Positions 9,345-16,397 of a stretch of 64,000 nucleotides of DNA are shown piece by piece. The notes beneath the pieces are model-generated. The model saw only the letters and a list, made by a program, of their open reading frames with translations. It was not told the origin of the DNA and ran no database searches. Source of the stretch: Lachnocurva sp029100405 (lineage in GTDB: Bacteria; Bacillota; Clostridia; Lachnospirales; Lachnospiraceae); the NCBI GenBank assembly GCA_046263755.1, contig JBJYZC010000008.1, forward strand, positions 1 to 64,000, written 5' to 3'. Positions within the stretch are counted from its first letter, which is position 1. Each line of letters opens with the position of its first letter. The translations under genes were made by a program, and so were the position numbers.

Positions 9345-9542
9345 ATGGCAGATAATACGAATACAGATTTTAATGAACCTGAGAATTGCGCTCATGACTG
9401 TGGGAGCTGCGGTGCCGGATGCGAATACAATCCCAATGCCGGTCAGGGCAAGTTCTGGGAGGCTTTGGATTCCTTTTCAGAGATCAATTCCGATGATCTT
9501 CTGAATGCATTGAAGAGTCTGGGAGAAGACGAAGAGGAGTAA
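9345..9542 (+). CDS. Small acidic protein with a C-x3-C-x2-C-x3-C cluster
   Basis: A 65-residue protein with AGGAGG upstream of its ATG and its own promoter and terminator, so it is very likely expressed. Cys15, Cys19, Cys22 and Cys26 are in CAHDCGSCGAGC. The remainder is acidic with no other known domain, ending in GEDEEE. From memory, clostridial Mrp/Nbp35-type Fe-S carrier ATPases often begin with a C-H-D-C-x2-C-x3-C segment of this kind, whereas the Mrp at 36003 in this window lacks it. The protein may bind a metal or an Fe-S cluster. Its function is not known. Confidence 0.7.
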   Translation: MADNTNTDFNEPENCAHDCGSCGAGCEYNPNAGQGKFWEALDSFSEINSDDLLNALKSLGEDEEE

Positions 9543-9581
9543 TTCCCTACTGGACAAAGAAGGGGAATAAAGGTTACAATA

Positions 9582-9610
9582 ATTTCCGGTGGATTTTTTC
9601 CACCGGAAAT
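9582..9610 (+). terminator. Hairpin after the small Cys protein
   Basis: A perfect 12-bp stem ATTTCCGGTGGA with a TTTTT loop. It ends five bases before tRNA-Leu. The tail is only weakly T-rich, so it may also serve as a processing site. Confidence 0.6.
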
Positions 9611-9614
9611 ATTT

Positions 9615-9696
9615 ACGGACATGGCGGAATTGGCAGACGCGCAGGATTTAGGTTCCTGTGTCTAACGACGTGTGGGTTCAAGTCCCATTGTCCGTA
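9615..9696 (+). tRNA. tRNA-Leu (anticodon UAG)
   Basis: The acceptor stem ACGGACA/TGTCCGT closes perfectly, with discriminator A at 9696. The anticodon stem CAGGA/TCCTG flanks the loop TTTAGGT, anticodon TAG at 9649-9651. A long variable arm and the T-arm GGGTTCAAGTCCC are present. CCA is not encoded. Confidence 0.95.
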
Positions 9697-9701
9697 TCTT
9701 C

Positions 9702-9751
9702 AAATCCTGTAAAAGCAGTGTGGTCTGACGCTTCTTTTACAGGATTTTTTT
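9702..9751 (+). terminator. Terminator after tRNA-Leu
   Basis: A 14-bp stem AAATCCTGTAAAAG/CTTTTACAGGATTT followed by a T run up to 9751. Confidence 0.85.
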
Positions 9752-9755
9752 AAAA

Positions 9756-9830
9756 GAAGTTTGTTAGAAAGAAGTTTGTTAGAAAGAAGTTTGTTAGAAA
9801 GAAGTTTGTTAGAAAGAAGTTTATTAGAAA
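9756..9830. repeat. 15-bp tandem repeat, five copies, in the acylphosphatase leader
   Basis: Five near-identical units of GAAGTTTGTTAGAAA; only the last copy differs (TTTATT). In frame with the downstream gene it would read Leu-Leu-Glu-Arg-Ser, and it contains a TTG in four of its copies. I take it as a leader repeat, not coding sequence. Confidence 0.9.
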
Positions 9831-9844
9831 GAGGCCTGACTGAC

Positions 9845-10126
9845 TTGAAGAAGGTAAGAATACGCTATTGTTTTCATGGGGAAGTCCAGGGAGTCGGCTT
9901 CCGCTATACCGCAAAGCAGGTGGCAGATTATTATGGTCTGACCGGTTTTGTAAAGAATGAATATGATGGATCAGTGACAGCAGAAGTACAGGGAACTCCC
10001 TTGGATGTTGTGGCGTTTGTGCCTGGAATCACCCGCGCTTCACGTTGGATCCATATAGAAAGCTTTGAAAAAAAAGAAGTGCCGCTGAAAGAAGATGAAA
10101 GGTCATTCAGCGTCGTCGGCTTCTGA
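9845..10126 (+). CDS. acyP: Acylphosphatase
   Basis: A small enzyme that hydrolyses carboxyl-phosphate bonds in acyl phosphates. The family signatures are complete: GEVQGVGFRYT with the phosphate-binding Arg, and GFVKNEYDGSV with the catalytic Asn. Starting at TTG 9845 (codon for residue 1 of LKKVRIRYCF) gives 93 residues, the normal family length, and an AGAGG lies about 11 bases upstream. An in-frame TTG at 9761 would add 28 residues made only of LERSL repeats and is unlikely. No ATG is available in frame near the domain. Confidence 0.9.
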   Translation: MKKVRIRYCFHGEVQGVGFRYTAKQVADYYGLTGFVKNEYDGSVTAEVQGTPLDVVAFVPGITRASRWIHIESFEKKEVPLKEDERSFSVVGF

Positions 10127-10289
10127 TTGTTTGCAATTTCATCTAACTTTTATGCTATTTCGTTCCTGTAAGTGATATAATCGAAATGAAGAAAGCAAGT
10201 AATCGCTTTTTCGAATAGAATCACAGTGGGAGTTGCGAAGCAAGGACACTACACGTGATCTGAATGGCATAGAGGAAAGGGGCTCTACT

Positions 10290-11150
10290 ATGAAGACTGC
10301 TGTTATCATAGCGAATCATGGCACAACGAATTTCCAGGAAGCGCGGGAAGGACTTCACCACATGCGGATGGAGCTGATGCAGGTATTGCCGGAAAATGTG
10401 GGCTTGTATACAGCAATCATCAATGATATTGTTCGTGAAGTTGCTTTGAAGGATTCCATTCAGAGAAAAAGGAATGGAACAGATCTTATGCCTGCACCTG
10501 AATACATGGGCCAAATGTCGTTTTCCAGTATGGCAGCATCTCTCGTTAGCATGAAAGAAGCTTTAGAGCAGGCGGCGGAAGATGGATATGATCGAATTGT
10601 TGTCTTTCCGACGATCATGATGGACGGTCCACTCTACCAGGCCATGCTTGGTGATGTGAAATTTGAAAAAGAAAAGAGGAAATTCCGGGAAGTCTGTGTC
10701 CTGCCTCCGATATTGGATGAGGAGGATCTGTCCAGTGCAAACCGGCTGGCTGATTTGGTTGCCCGGTCCTTGCATATTCAAAACAGTGAGAAGTATATTT
10801 TGATCGGCTATGAGACGGATCGATCGTTAAAAAGGATGTATCAGCAGCTTCAGGAAGCTTTTCTCGAGCATGACGTGAATAATGCCTATGTTGCCTCTTT
10901 GATTGACCGGGATGGATTGAGCCGGATTGCAGCGGATCTTCGCCGGCAGCAGTTCCATGGAACTCTGAAAATGCAGCCTCTGACAACAAATTCATTTGGC
11001 CATATATTAGAAGAAGACCATGGAGATACCAGACAGATTGCAGAACTCTTTCGACGTTTTGGCTTCCAGGTGCATGTGATCCATAAGGGACTTGCCGCTT
11101 ATCCGGAATACCGACAGGGACTCATAGAGAGGGCTCTGGAAGTTATTTAG
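10290..11150 (+). CDS. CbiK-like protein (chelatase fold) with degenerate active site
   Basis: A 286-residue protein started at ATG 10290 (GAGGAAAGGGG upstream). The start AVIIANHGTTNFQEAREG and the end GFQVHVIHKGLAAYPEYRQG match the two ends of CbiK-type sirohydrochlorin cobaltochelatases. By recalled alignment with Salmonella CbiK, the metal-binding His145 (in GHG-x-x-H) falls in GYETDRS here and Glu89 falls in TIMMDGP, so both are lost; one late His (FGHILEEDHGD) remains. No cobalamin or heme genes lie nearby. It may be a divergent chelatase or have another role. Confidence 0.7.
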   Translation: MKTAVIIANHGTTNFQEAREGLHHMRMELMQVLPENVGLYTAIINDIVREVALKDSIQRKRNGTDLMPAPEYMGQMSFSSMAASLVSMKEALEQAAEDGYDRIVVFPTIMMDGPLYQAMLGDVKFEKEKRKFREVCVLPPILDEEDLSSANRLADLVARSLHIQNSEKYILIGYETDRSLKRMYQQLQEAFLEHDVNNAYVASLIDRDGLSRIAADLRRQQFHGTLKMQPLTTNSFGHILEEDHGDTRQIAELFRRFGFQVHVIHKGLAAYPEYRQGLIERALEVI

Positions 11151-11344
11151 ACGTCTTTTGGCATTTCGGAAACGCTTTGAAAGATTATTTAAGGAATGGG
11201 AGATGGGGTTTTTCCCGGAAGGCAAACCAGGCGTTGCAGTGAAAGGCTGAATTGGTTAAAATATAAGATATTAAGTTTTGTGATGGAGTGGCACTTGACA
11301 CTCATAGAGATAGGTTTGACCTGCAGGATCTGGGAGTATAGAAA

Positions 11345-11602
11345 ATGAGCCAGGAAAAAGTTGAGAAGAAGAAGGAACTGAAGAGAAATCGTAAGAAGAT
11401 CGTTCGAAGAGAACACAGAATGGCAAAACTTGGGATTGTCATTACTGTTATTGCGGCAGTTTTTATAGCCGGCTGGCTGGCTTATTCCATCAATAACAAA
11501 GTAGTCGCTTATCAGGAAGATCATCCGAAAACGGTGAAGGTTGATTTGTCTTCCATTTCGGATTTCTATGGAGATCTGCAGTCAGAAGATTCCGGTTCAT
11601 GA
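11345..11602 (+). CDS. Small single-pass membrane protein, unknown function
   Basis: 85 residues: a very basic N-terminus (residues 5-25, mostly Lys/Arg/Glu), one membrane helix at about 29-48 (GIVITVIAAVFIAGWLAYSI) and a short outside tail. The topology by charge is N-in. GGGAG eight bases before ATG 11345 supports translation. It has a shape like FtsL/DivIC-type proteins but no coiled coil follows the helix, so I do not assign that role. Confidence 0.55.
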   Translation: MSQEKVEKKKELKRNRKKIVRREHRMAKLGIVITVIAAVFIAGWLAYSINNKVVAYQEDHPKTVKVDLSSISDFYGDLQSEDSGS

Positions 11603-11660
11603 AGACGGCACTAACTATAAATTGTACCTGCCTTAATACAAAGAATGATTATAAAATCGT

Positions 11661-11689
11661 TTGACAAGACAAGTGACTTGCGGTATTAT
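11661..11689 (+). promoter_or_regulatory. Promoter of the Gly-Gly-Lys tRNA cluster
   Basis: TTGACA at 11661-11666 and TATTAT at 11684-11689 with 17-base spacing; TATAAT three bases further on is an alternative -10. It lies 33 bases before the first tRNA. Confidence 0.75.
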
Positions 11690-11722
11690 AATCAAGTCGC
11701 GTGTGAAGAACACAGACATTAA

Positions 11723-11795
<73 letters not shown>

Positions 11796-11824
11796 CTTGT
11801 GTGAAAACACAATATCATGAATAA

Positions 11825-11897
<73 letters not shown>

Positions 11898-11928
11898 CTC
11901 GTGTAAAAAACACGATATCCTTACATCA

Positions 11929-12001
11929 GCGCGATTAGCTCAGCTGGCAGAGCACCTGACTCTTAATCAGGGTGTCCAGGGTTCGAACCCCTGATCGCGC
12001 A
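11929..12001 (+). tRNA. tRNA-Lys (anticodon CUU)
   Basis: Acceptor stem GCGCGAT/ATCGCGC and discriminator A. Anticodon stem CCTGA/TCAGG around CTCTTAA, giving anticodon CTT. No CCA encoded. It is the last gene of the tRNA cluster. Confidence 0.95.
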
Positions 12002-12010
12002 CTTGAGTGA

Positions 12011-12037
12011 AAAAAGTCGCCTGAGGGTGACTTTTTT
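12011..12037 (+). terminator. Terminator of the tRNA cluster
   Basis: Stem AAAAAGTC(GCC)/(GGT)GACTTTTTT with a short loop, followed by a T-rich tail. Confidence 0.8.
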
Positions 12038-12153
12038 GTTTCTTTCTATTTAACTCTTTCTATTTATCTCTTCATCGTTTATCCCAAGGATTGATCCCAA
12101 GGTCCATATCTAATTATGATATATTTGTGAAATACGATAGTTTACCTTTTTCT

Positions 12154-12393
12154 ATGGCTGATTTTGGGGCAAATATCGTAATAGAAATCTATTTTCTAAT
12201 TTGCGATAGTGAAATGGCTGATTTTGGGGCAAATATCGTAATAGAAATCTATTTTCTAATTTGCGATAGTGAAATGGCTGATTTTGGGGCAAATATCGTA
12301 ATAGAAATCTATTTTCTGATTTGCGATAGTGAAAGGGCTGATTCTGGGGCAAATATCGTAATAGAAATCTATTTTCTGATTTACGATAGGGAA
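12154..12393. repeat. 60-bp tandem repeat, four copies, TATCGTAA/TTGCGATA boxes
   Basis: Four 60-base units starting at 12154, 12214, 12274 and 12334, nearly identical. Each holds the inverted pair TATCGTAA, 19 bases, TTGCGATA (TTACGATA in the last copy), for example 12174-12181 and 12201-12208. A decayed unit may lie at 12107-12139. Both strands are open across the array because the period is 20 codons, but no ribosome-binding site precedes the ATG and I do not call a gene. The same box architecture occurs at 12405-12563 and 25224-25565. Confidence 0.9.
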
Positions 12394-12404
12394 AATGAAG
12401 TTCC

Positions 12405-12563
12405 ACTATCGTAAATTTCAAATTCTATTGCTGTTACGATAATAAGGATCAAAATCAGAGGCTTCACTATCGTAAATTTCAAATTCTATTGCTGTTACGA
12501 TAATAAGGATAAACATCAGAGGCTTTACTATCGTAAATTTCAAATTCTATTGCTGATACGATG
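12405..12563. repeat. 61-bp tandem repeat, three copies, same box family
   Basis: Units start at 12405, 12466 and 12527 with ACTATCGTAAATT. The boxes TATCGTAA and TTACGATA are again 19 bases apart (12407-12414 and 12434-12441; 12468-12475 and 12495-12502); the last copy is degenerate. The loop and spacer sequences are unlike those of the 60-bp array. The junction between the two arrays forms an 11-bp hairpin (12379-12389 with 12406-12416). Confidence 0.9.
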
Positions 12564-12603
12564 AAATGATAACACCAAGGTTGAGAAGCCAGAAACACTT
12601 GTT

Positions 12604-13881
12604 TTATTTCTTGAGATAGGCTACAAGCTCCGGCAGCCGGGCCTGCATCTCATGATATCCTTCCCAGTAGAGATCGCCGAGTTTTTCCAGATCACCTTCG
12701 AAACGGCTGATTTCCACGGGCTTTTCCGGCGCCATGACAAAGATCGCGCCGGATGCTTCATCTGTGTCGATCTCATCTAAGAGGCAGTCGTAGCGCGCCT
12801 CGGAATACCGCATCTCCTTCAGAAGATTGGGATAATTGTGATAGAAGAGATAGTTCAGCCGATCGTGGACTTTGATTTCCTTACGATAGGCATGATCTCT
12901 GGTTTTCACCACAAGGATCTTATGAAAGCCTTCACGCTTGGCCCAGTGATAGGGAATGTTCAGGACGACACCGCCATCCAGATAAGGCGTGTGATTAATC
13001 ACGACCGGCCGGGAAACGTAGGGCACCGTTGCACTGGCCTGCACAGCCCTTAGAATATGCCTGCATTTGCCCTTTTCAAAGAAATCCGGCTGACCACTTT
13101 TCATATTTGTGGCGACGCAGAGGAAACGCCTGCGGTTGTCCATAAAGCGCTCGACATCCAGAGGGTCTTCGCTCTGCGCTTCCTGGAAGATAAAGGAGAA
13201 TCCTGTGATGCCGTGATCCTTTTTCATAGCATCGATCCCAATATAGTTGGAATCGTGCCGGTATTTCAGATTCAGACGGGCACTCCAGCCGATCTGCCCG
13301 GAAACATAGGCCAATCCCGAGAGAGCACCTGCGGAGATACCAATCGTGGTCTGAAAGTTGATGCCGGCTTCCATCAGAGCGTCCAGAACGCCCTGGGTAT
13401 AAAGACCTCGGAAAGCACCCCCTTCCAGAACCAGGCAGCCTTCTGTGATGGTATCAGAAGCTCTGCCGTTCGGAATTTGATCCAGTTTGGAATAAACAGG
13501 AGTGCTGTTGTCACTCTTTTCGTTCTTGCCAGCAGGAAGAGATGGAATCGATGGTTTTGGAATTTTTTCCAAAGCCTGACTTAGAGCATCCGGGAGGTCG
13601 CCTGCCTCCGGGAGAGAAGAAATCTTATTTTTCAGATCTTCCGCCAGCTCCGGCAGCTTTTCTTTTGCACTTTCCGCAAGATTTGGCAGTTTTTCTTTTG
13701 CACTTTCCGCCAGTTCCGGCAGTTTTTCTTTTGCGCTTTCCGCCAGCTCCGGTAGTTTTTCTTTTGCGCTTTCCGCCAGCTCCGGCAGTTTTTCTTTTGC
13801 ACTTTCCGCCAGCTCCGGCAGTTTTTTCTTCGCGCTTTCGGCAAGTTCACCTGGTGTCACTGCTTTGATCGGAATTGCCAT
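12604..13881 (-). CDS. Patatin-like phospholipase with N-terminal 11-residue repeats
   Basis: A 425-residue cytosolic lipid acyl hydrolase of the patatin/RssA family. The oxyanion loop is GGAFRG at 154-159, the nucleophile Ser183 is in GISAG, and the catalytic Asp302 is in DGG. Residues 12-88 are seven 11-residue units of ELAESAKEKLP, an amphipathic pattern with period 11 like those of lipid-surface-binding helices; a Pro ends each unit. A linker with Pro/Ser separates the arm from the catalytic domain. The start has AAGGGA upstream on the reverse strand. It is transcribed divergently from the GH13 gene. The substrate is unknown. Confidence 0.9.
   Translation of the reverse strand: MAIPIKAVTPGELAESAKKKLPELAESAKEKLPELAESAKEKLPELAESAKEKLPELAESAKEKLPNLAESAKEKLPELAEDLKNKISSLPEAGDLPDALSQALEKIPKPSIPSLPAGKNEKSDNSTPVYSKLDQIPNGRASDTITEGCLVLEGGAFRGLYTQGVLDALMEAGINFQTTIGISAGALSGLAYVSGQIGWSARLNLKYRHDSNYIGIDAMKKDHGITGFSFIFQEAQSEDPLDVERFMDNRRRFLCVATNMKSGQPDFFEKGKCRHILRAVQASATVPYVSRPVVINHTPYLDGGVVLNIPYHWAKREGFHKILVVKTRDHAYRKEIKVHDRLNYLFYHNYPNLLKEMRYSEARYDCLLDEIDTDEASGAIFVMAPEKPVEISRFEGDLEKLGDLYWEGYHEMQARLPELVAYLKK
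13618..13848 (-). repeat. 33-bp in-frame tandem repeat in the patatin gene
   Basis: Seven units of 33 bases encode the ELAESAKEKLP repeats. The inner copies are nearly identical at base level, which points to recent expansion and possible length variation among strains. Confidence 0.9.
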
Positions 13882-14020
13882 GACTCTTATCTCCCTTACT
13901 ACTTGTGTTATGTGTTAAGATTATTTTAACAGAGCTGATGGAAAATCTCTATAGACAACCACAGAGCGTCTGTTTCAGAAACCGACAAAAGATCAGGATT
14001 CATTGGAAAGGTGGTTTCTT

Positions 14021-15685
14021 ATGGCTTGGTATCATGAGGCAGTATTTTATCAGATCTATCCCCTTGGACTTTTAAATGCTCCGGCAGAGAATAACTATGG
14101 TCCGGTGGTTCACCGTTTGAAAGCATTGGATGACTGGATCCTGCACATAAAAAAGCTGAATGTGGACTGCATCTATCTCGGTCCCTGCTTTCAGTCCGGA
14201 AGTCACGGCTATGATACCACGGATTATAAGACCGTTGATAGCAGGTTAGGAGATACCGACGATTTAAAGCATTTTGTAGAAGAAGCCCATAGAAATAAGA
14301 TTCGGGTTATATTTGACGGAGTCTTTAACCATACAGGGAGAGACTTCTTTGCTTTTCGCGATATCAGGGAGAAAAGGGAAAAGTCTGCCTATTGTGGCTT
14401 TTATCGCGATCTGAATTTCTCCGGCGACAATTCCTTCCATGACGGCTTCTCCTATAACAGCTGGCACGGTGTTGATCTTTTGCCTCAGCTGAATCAGACG
14501 AATCCGGAAGTCGTTTCCTATTTCTCCGATGTGATCCGCTATTGGGTCAGGACTTTTGACATCGATGGCATTCGGCTGGATGCAGCGGAAGACATGAATA
14601 TTGATTTTCTGAAAGCGCTTCGGCGGACAGCGAATGAAGTGAAAAAGGATTTCTGGCTGATGGGCGAAGTGATCCATGGGGATTATACCCGTTTTACCGG
14701 ACCGGACATTCTCCATGCCGTGACCAATTACCAGCTCCATAAGCCGATCTATTCGGCACATAACTCCCATAATTATTTTGAGCTGGCTTACAATGTGCAG
14801 AGGATCTATGATCTGGCAGGTCAGAATCCCATGGCTTTCGGTCTCTATAATTTCCTGGACAACCATGATGTTTCCCGGATCGCATCCCTCCTCGATAATC
14901 AAGCGCATCTCTTCCCGGCCTATGTCCTTCTCTATACCATGCCTGGAGTTCCTTCCATTTATTATGGTTCGGAATTCGGAATCCGGGGACGAAAGGAAGA
15001 CGGCGATCCTGCCCTGCGCCCGGCCCTGGAGCTTTCGGATCACCGGGATGATTTTAAGACGAATCCCCTGACCAGGCTGATTCAGTCATTGGGAAATATA
15101 AGGCATCGCCTTCCTGCCCTTTCTTACGGAAACTACCGGCAGGTTTTTCTTACCAACCGGCAATATGCCTTTCTTCGCTTCTTAGATCAAGGAGGCAAAG
15201 TGCTTGTCACTGTCAACAATGATGATGGAGAAGCTCATATGGACGTAGATGCCTGCGGTATGACCAGGCTATACGGCTGTCTGTCCGGGAGGAGCATTCA
15301 GGCGGAGAATGGGAAATTTGCGATCGATCTTCCCGGCAACAGCGGAGAAATCTGGAAGGAAGATAGTGGGACAGAAGTAAGTCGAGAGGAAGAAACGACA
15401 AACTTAGAAAGAGGAGAAGAAAGAACCGTAGCAGAGGAAACAATCGAAGCAGGAAAAGAGACCTCTTTGGGACAGGAAAAGGCGGCAGAGCCGGCTGAAG
15501 AAAAGAAGACGGTTCTTCCGGCCGTCCCCGAGAAGCCTTATGAAGAAATGACCGTAGAAGAACTCCAGGCAGCAGTTCTGGCCAAAATGGCGAAGAACGG
15601 CCCGGTCACGCCGGAAATGAAGAAGACAGTGACAGACAATATCTGGCATGATTCCCTGGTGAATTGGGTCAAGAGCTTTCGCTAA
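14021..15685 (+). CDS. GH13 alpha-glycosidase with acidic C-terminal tail
   Basis: A 554-residue alpha-amylase-family enzyme without signal peptide, so cytosolic maltodextrin or oligosaccharide breakdown is likely. The start is ATG 14021 with AAAGGTGG upstream; the in-frame TTG at 14003 is less likely. Catalytic residues of the (beta/alpha)8 barrel are nucleophile Asp187 (GIRLDAAED), acid/base Glu216 (WLMGEV) and Asp283 (NHDVSR). Domain C ends near residue 446. A tail follows that is unusual for the family: a Glu/Thr-rich stretch (about 447-510) and a short helical domain (MTVEELQAAVLAKMAKNG... to NWVKSFR). The exact specificity (neopullulanase, cyclomaltodextrinase or alpha-glucosidase) cannot be fixed. 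Confidence 0.9.
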   Translation: MAWYHEAVFYQIYPLGLLNAPAENNYGPVVHRLKALDDWILHIKKLNVDCIYLGPCFQSGSHGYDTTDYKTVDSRLGDTDDLKHFVEEAHRNKIRVIFDGVFNHTGRDFFAFRDIREKREKSAYCGFYRDLNFSGDNSFHDGFSYNSWHGVDLLPQLNQTNPEVVSYFSDVIRYWVRTFDIDGIRLDAAEDMNIDFLKALRRTANEVKKDFWLMGEVIHGDYTRFTGPDILHAVTNYQLHKPIYSAHNSHNYFELAYNVQRIYDLAGQNPMAFGLYNFLDNHDVSRIASLLDNQAHLFPAYVLLYTMPGVPSIYYGSEFGIRGRKEDGDPALRPALELSDHRDDFKTNPLTRLIQSLGNIRHRLPALSYGNYRQVFLTNRQYAFLRFLDQGGKVLVTVNNDDGEAHMDVDACGMTRLYGCLSGRSIQAENGKFAIDLPGNSGEIWKEDSGTEVSREEETTNLERGEERTVAEETIEAGKETSLGQEKAAEPAEEKKTVLPAVPEKPYEEMTVEELQAAVLAKMAKNGPVTPEMKKTVTDNIWHDSLVNWVKSFR

Positions 15686-15702
15686 TAAAAAAGGGAGATC
15701 CG

Positions 15703-15721
15703 CCGGCAGCGAAGCTGCCGG
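15703..15721. terminator. Hairpin between convergent genes
   Basis: An 8-bp GC stem CCGGCAGC/GCTGCCGG with a GAA loop, inside a weaker outer pairing (GGGAGATC with GATTTCCC). It lies between the GH13 gene and the reverse-strand kinase-like gene and could act on both. Confidence 0.55.
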
Positions 15722-15746
15722 AACAAAGATTTCCCTATCTTTATCT

Positions 15747-16370
15747 TTAACTATCCTCTGAAACGACACCGCGGAGCTTCAGATAGTCATAAAGCACTTC
15801 CATGCACTTTTTCGTAGATCCAAGAGGTGTAGAAGAAAGCATCAGATCATAGGATTCCGGATCCTCCCACTTGAATTCCGAGTGGGCATTGTTATAGATC
15901 CTTCTGCTTCTGTCATGGCGGCGGATTGTGACCCAGGCTGTGGCACGGTCCATATTTCGAATTCGCATGATCCGTTGAATCCGGGCCTCTTTACTGCCGA
16001 TGACGAAGATCCGGACCAGGTTGGGATAGTCTTTCAGGATCTCATTTCCACATCGGCCGACCAGAATAAAGGAGTCGCCGGAGGCTGCTTTCTTTCGGAT
16101 ATAGTCGAATTGCTTCTGGGCCAGGATCTCTTCCGGTGAGTTCGTATGGTTTTGGTTCAGACCGCGGACAGTGCGGGAAAGCAGAAAGTTTCTGGGCTTT
16201 TCGTCATAAGGCTTGATCTTTTCTGCTTTGAGCCCCGTGTCTCTCTCCATGTGATCCAAAAGTTCCCGGTCCAAAAGGTCAATGCCCAGGCGGTCTGCAA
16301 GAAGCTGACCGATTTCATGCCCGCCGGATCCGTAGGTCCTGCTGAGCGCAATTAAGATTTGTTTTCCCAT
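15747..16370 (-). CDS. Cytidylate kinase-like family protein
   Basis: A 207-residue P-loop protein of the cytidylate-kinase-like group (Pfam Cytidylate_kin2 type). The N-terminal loop is SRTYGSGGHEIGQLLADRLG, a variant Walker A in which GSGG replaces GKGT. Later features are GRCGNEIL and the lid-like RHDRSRRIYNNAHSEF. Real Cmk is longer and pairs with rpsA; here the neighbour is a permease, so a distinct nucleotide or small-molecule kinase role is possible. Start ATG has AAAGGGGG upstream on the reverse strand. It lies 27 bases downstream of the permease, probably in one operon. Confidence 0.8.
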   Translation of the reverse strand: MGKQILIALSRTYGSGGHEIGQLLADRLGIDLLDRELLDHMERDTGLKAEKIKPYDEKPRNFLLSRTVRGLNQNHTNSPEEILAQKQFDYIRKKAASGDSFILVGRCGNEILKDYPNLVRIFVIGSKEARIQRIMRIRNMDRATAWVTIRRHDRSRRIYNNAHSEFKWEDPESYDLMLSSTPLGSTKKCMEVLYDYLKLRGVVSEDS

Positions 16371-16397
16371 GGTAATCCCCCTTTCTTACAGCATGAG

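Noticed and set aside
12091..12421. Coding frames on both strands through the 60-bp repeats
   Set aside because: The period is 20 codons, so any stop-free frame stays open in every copy. No ribosome-binding site precedes either start, and the sequence belongs to a non-coding repeat family.
12154..12563. CRISPR array
   Set aside because: The 60- and 61-bp units are contiguous and nearly identical along their whole length, with no unique spacers and no cas genes nearby.
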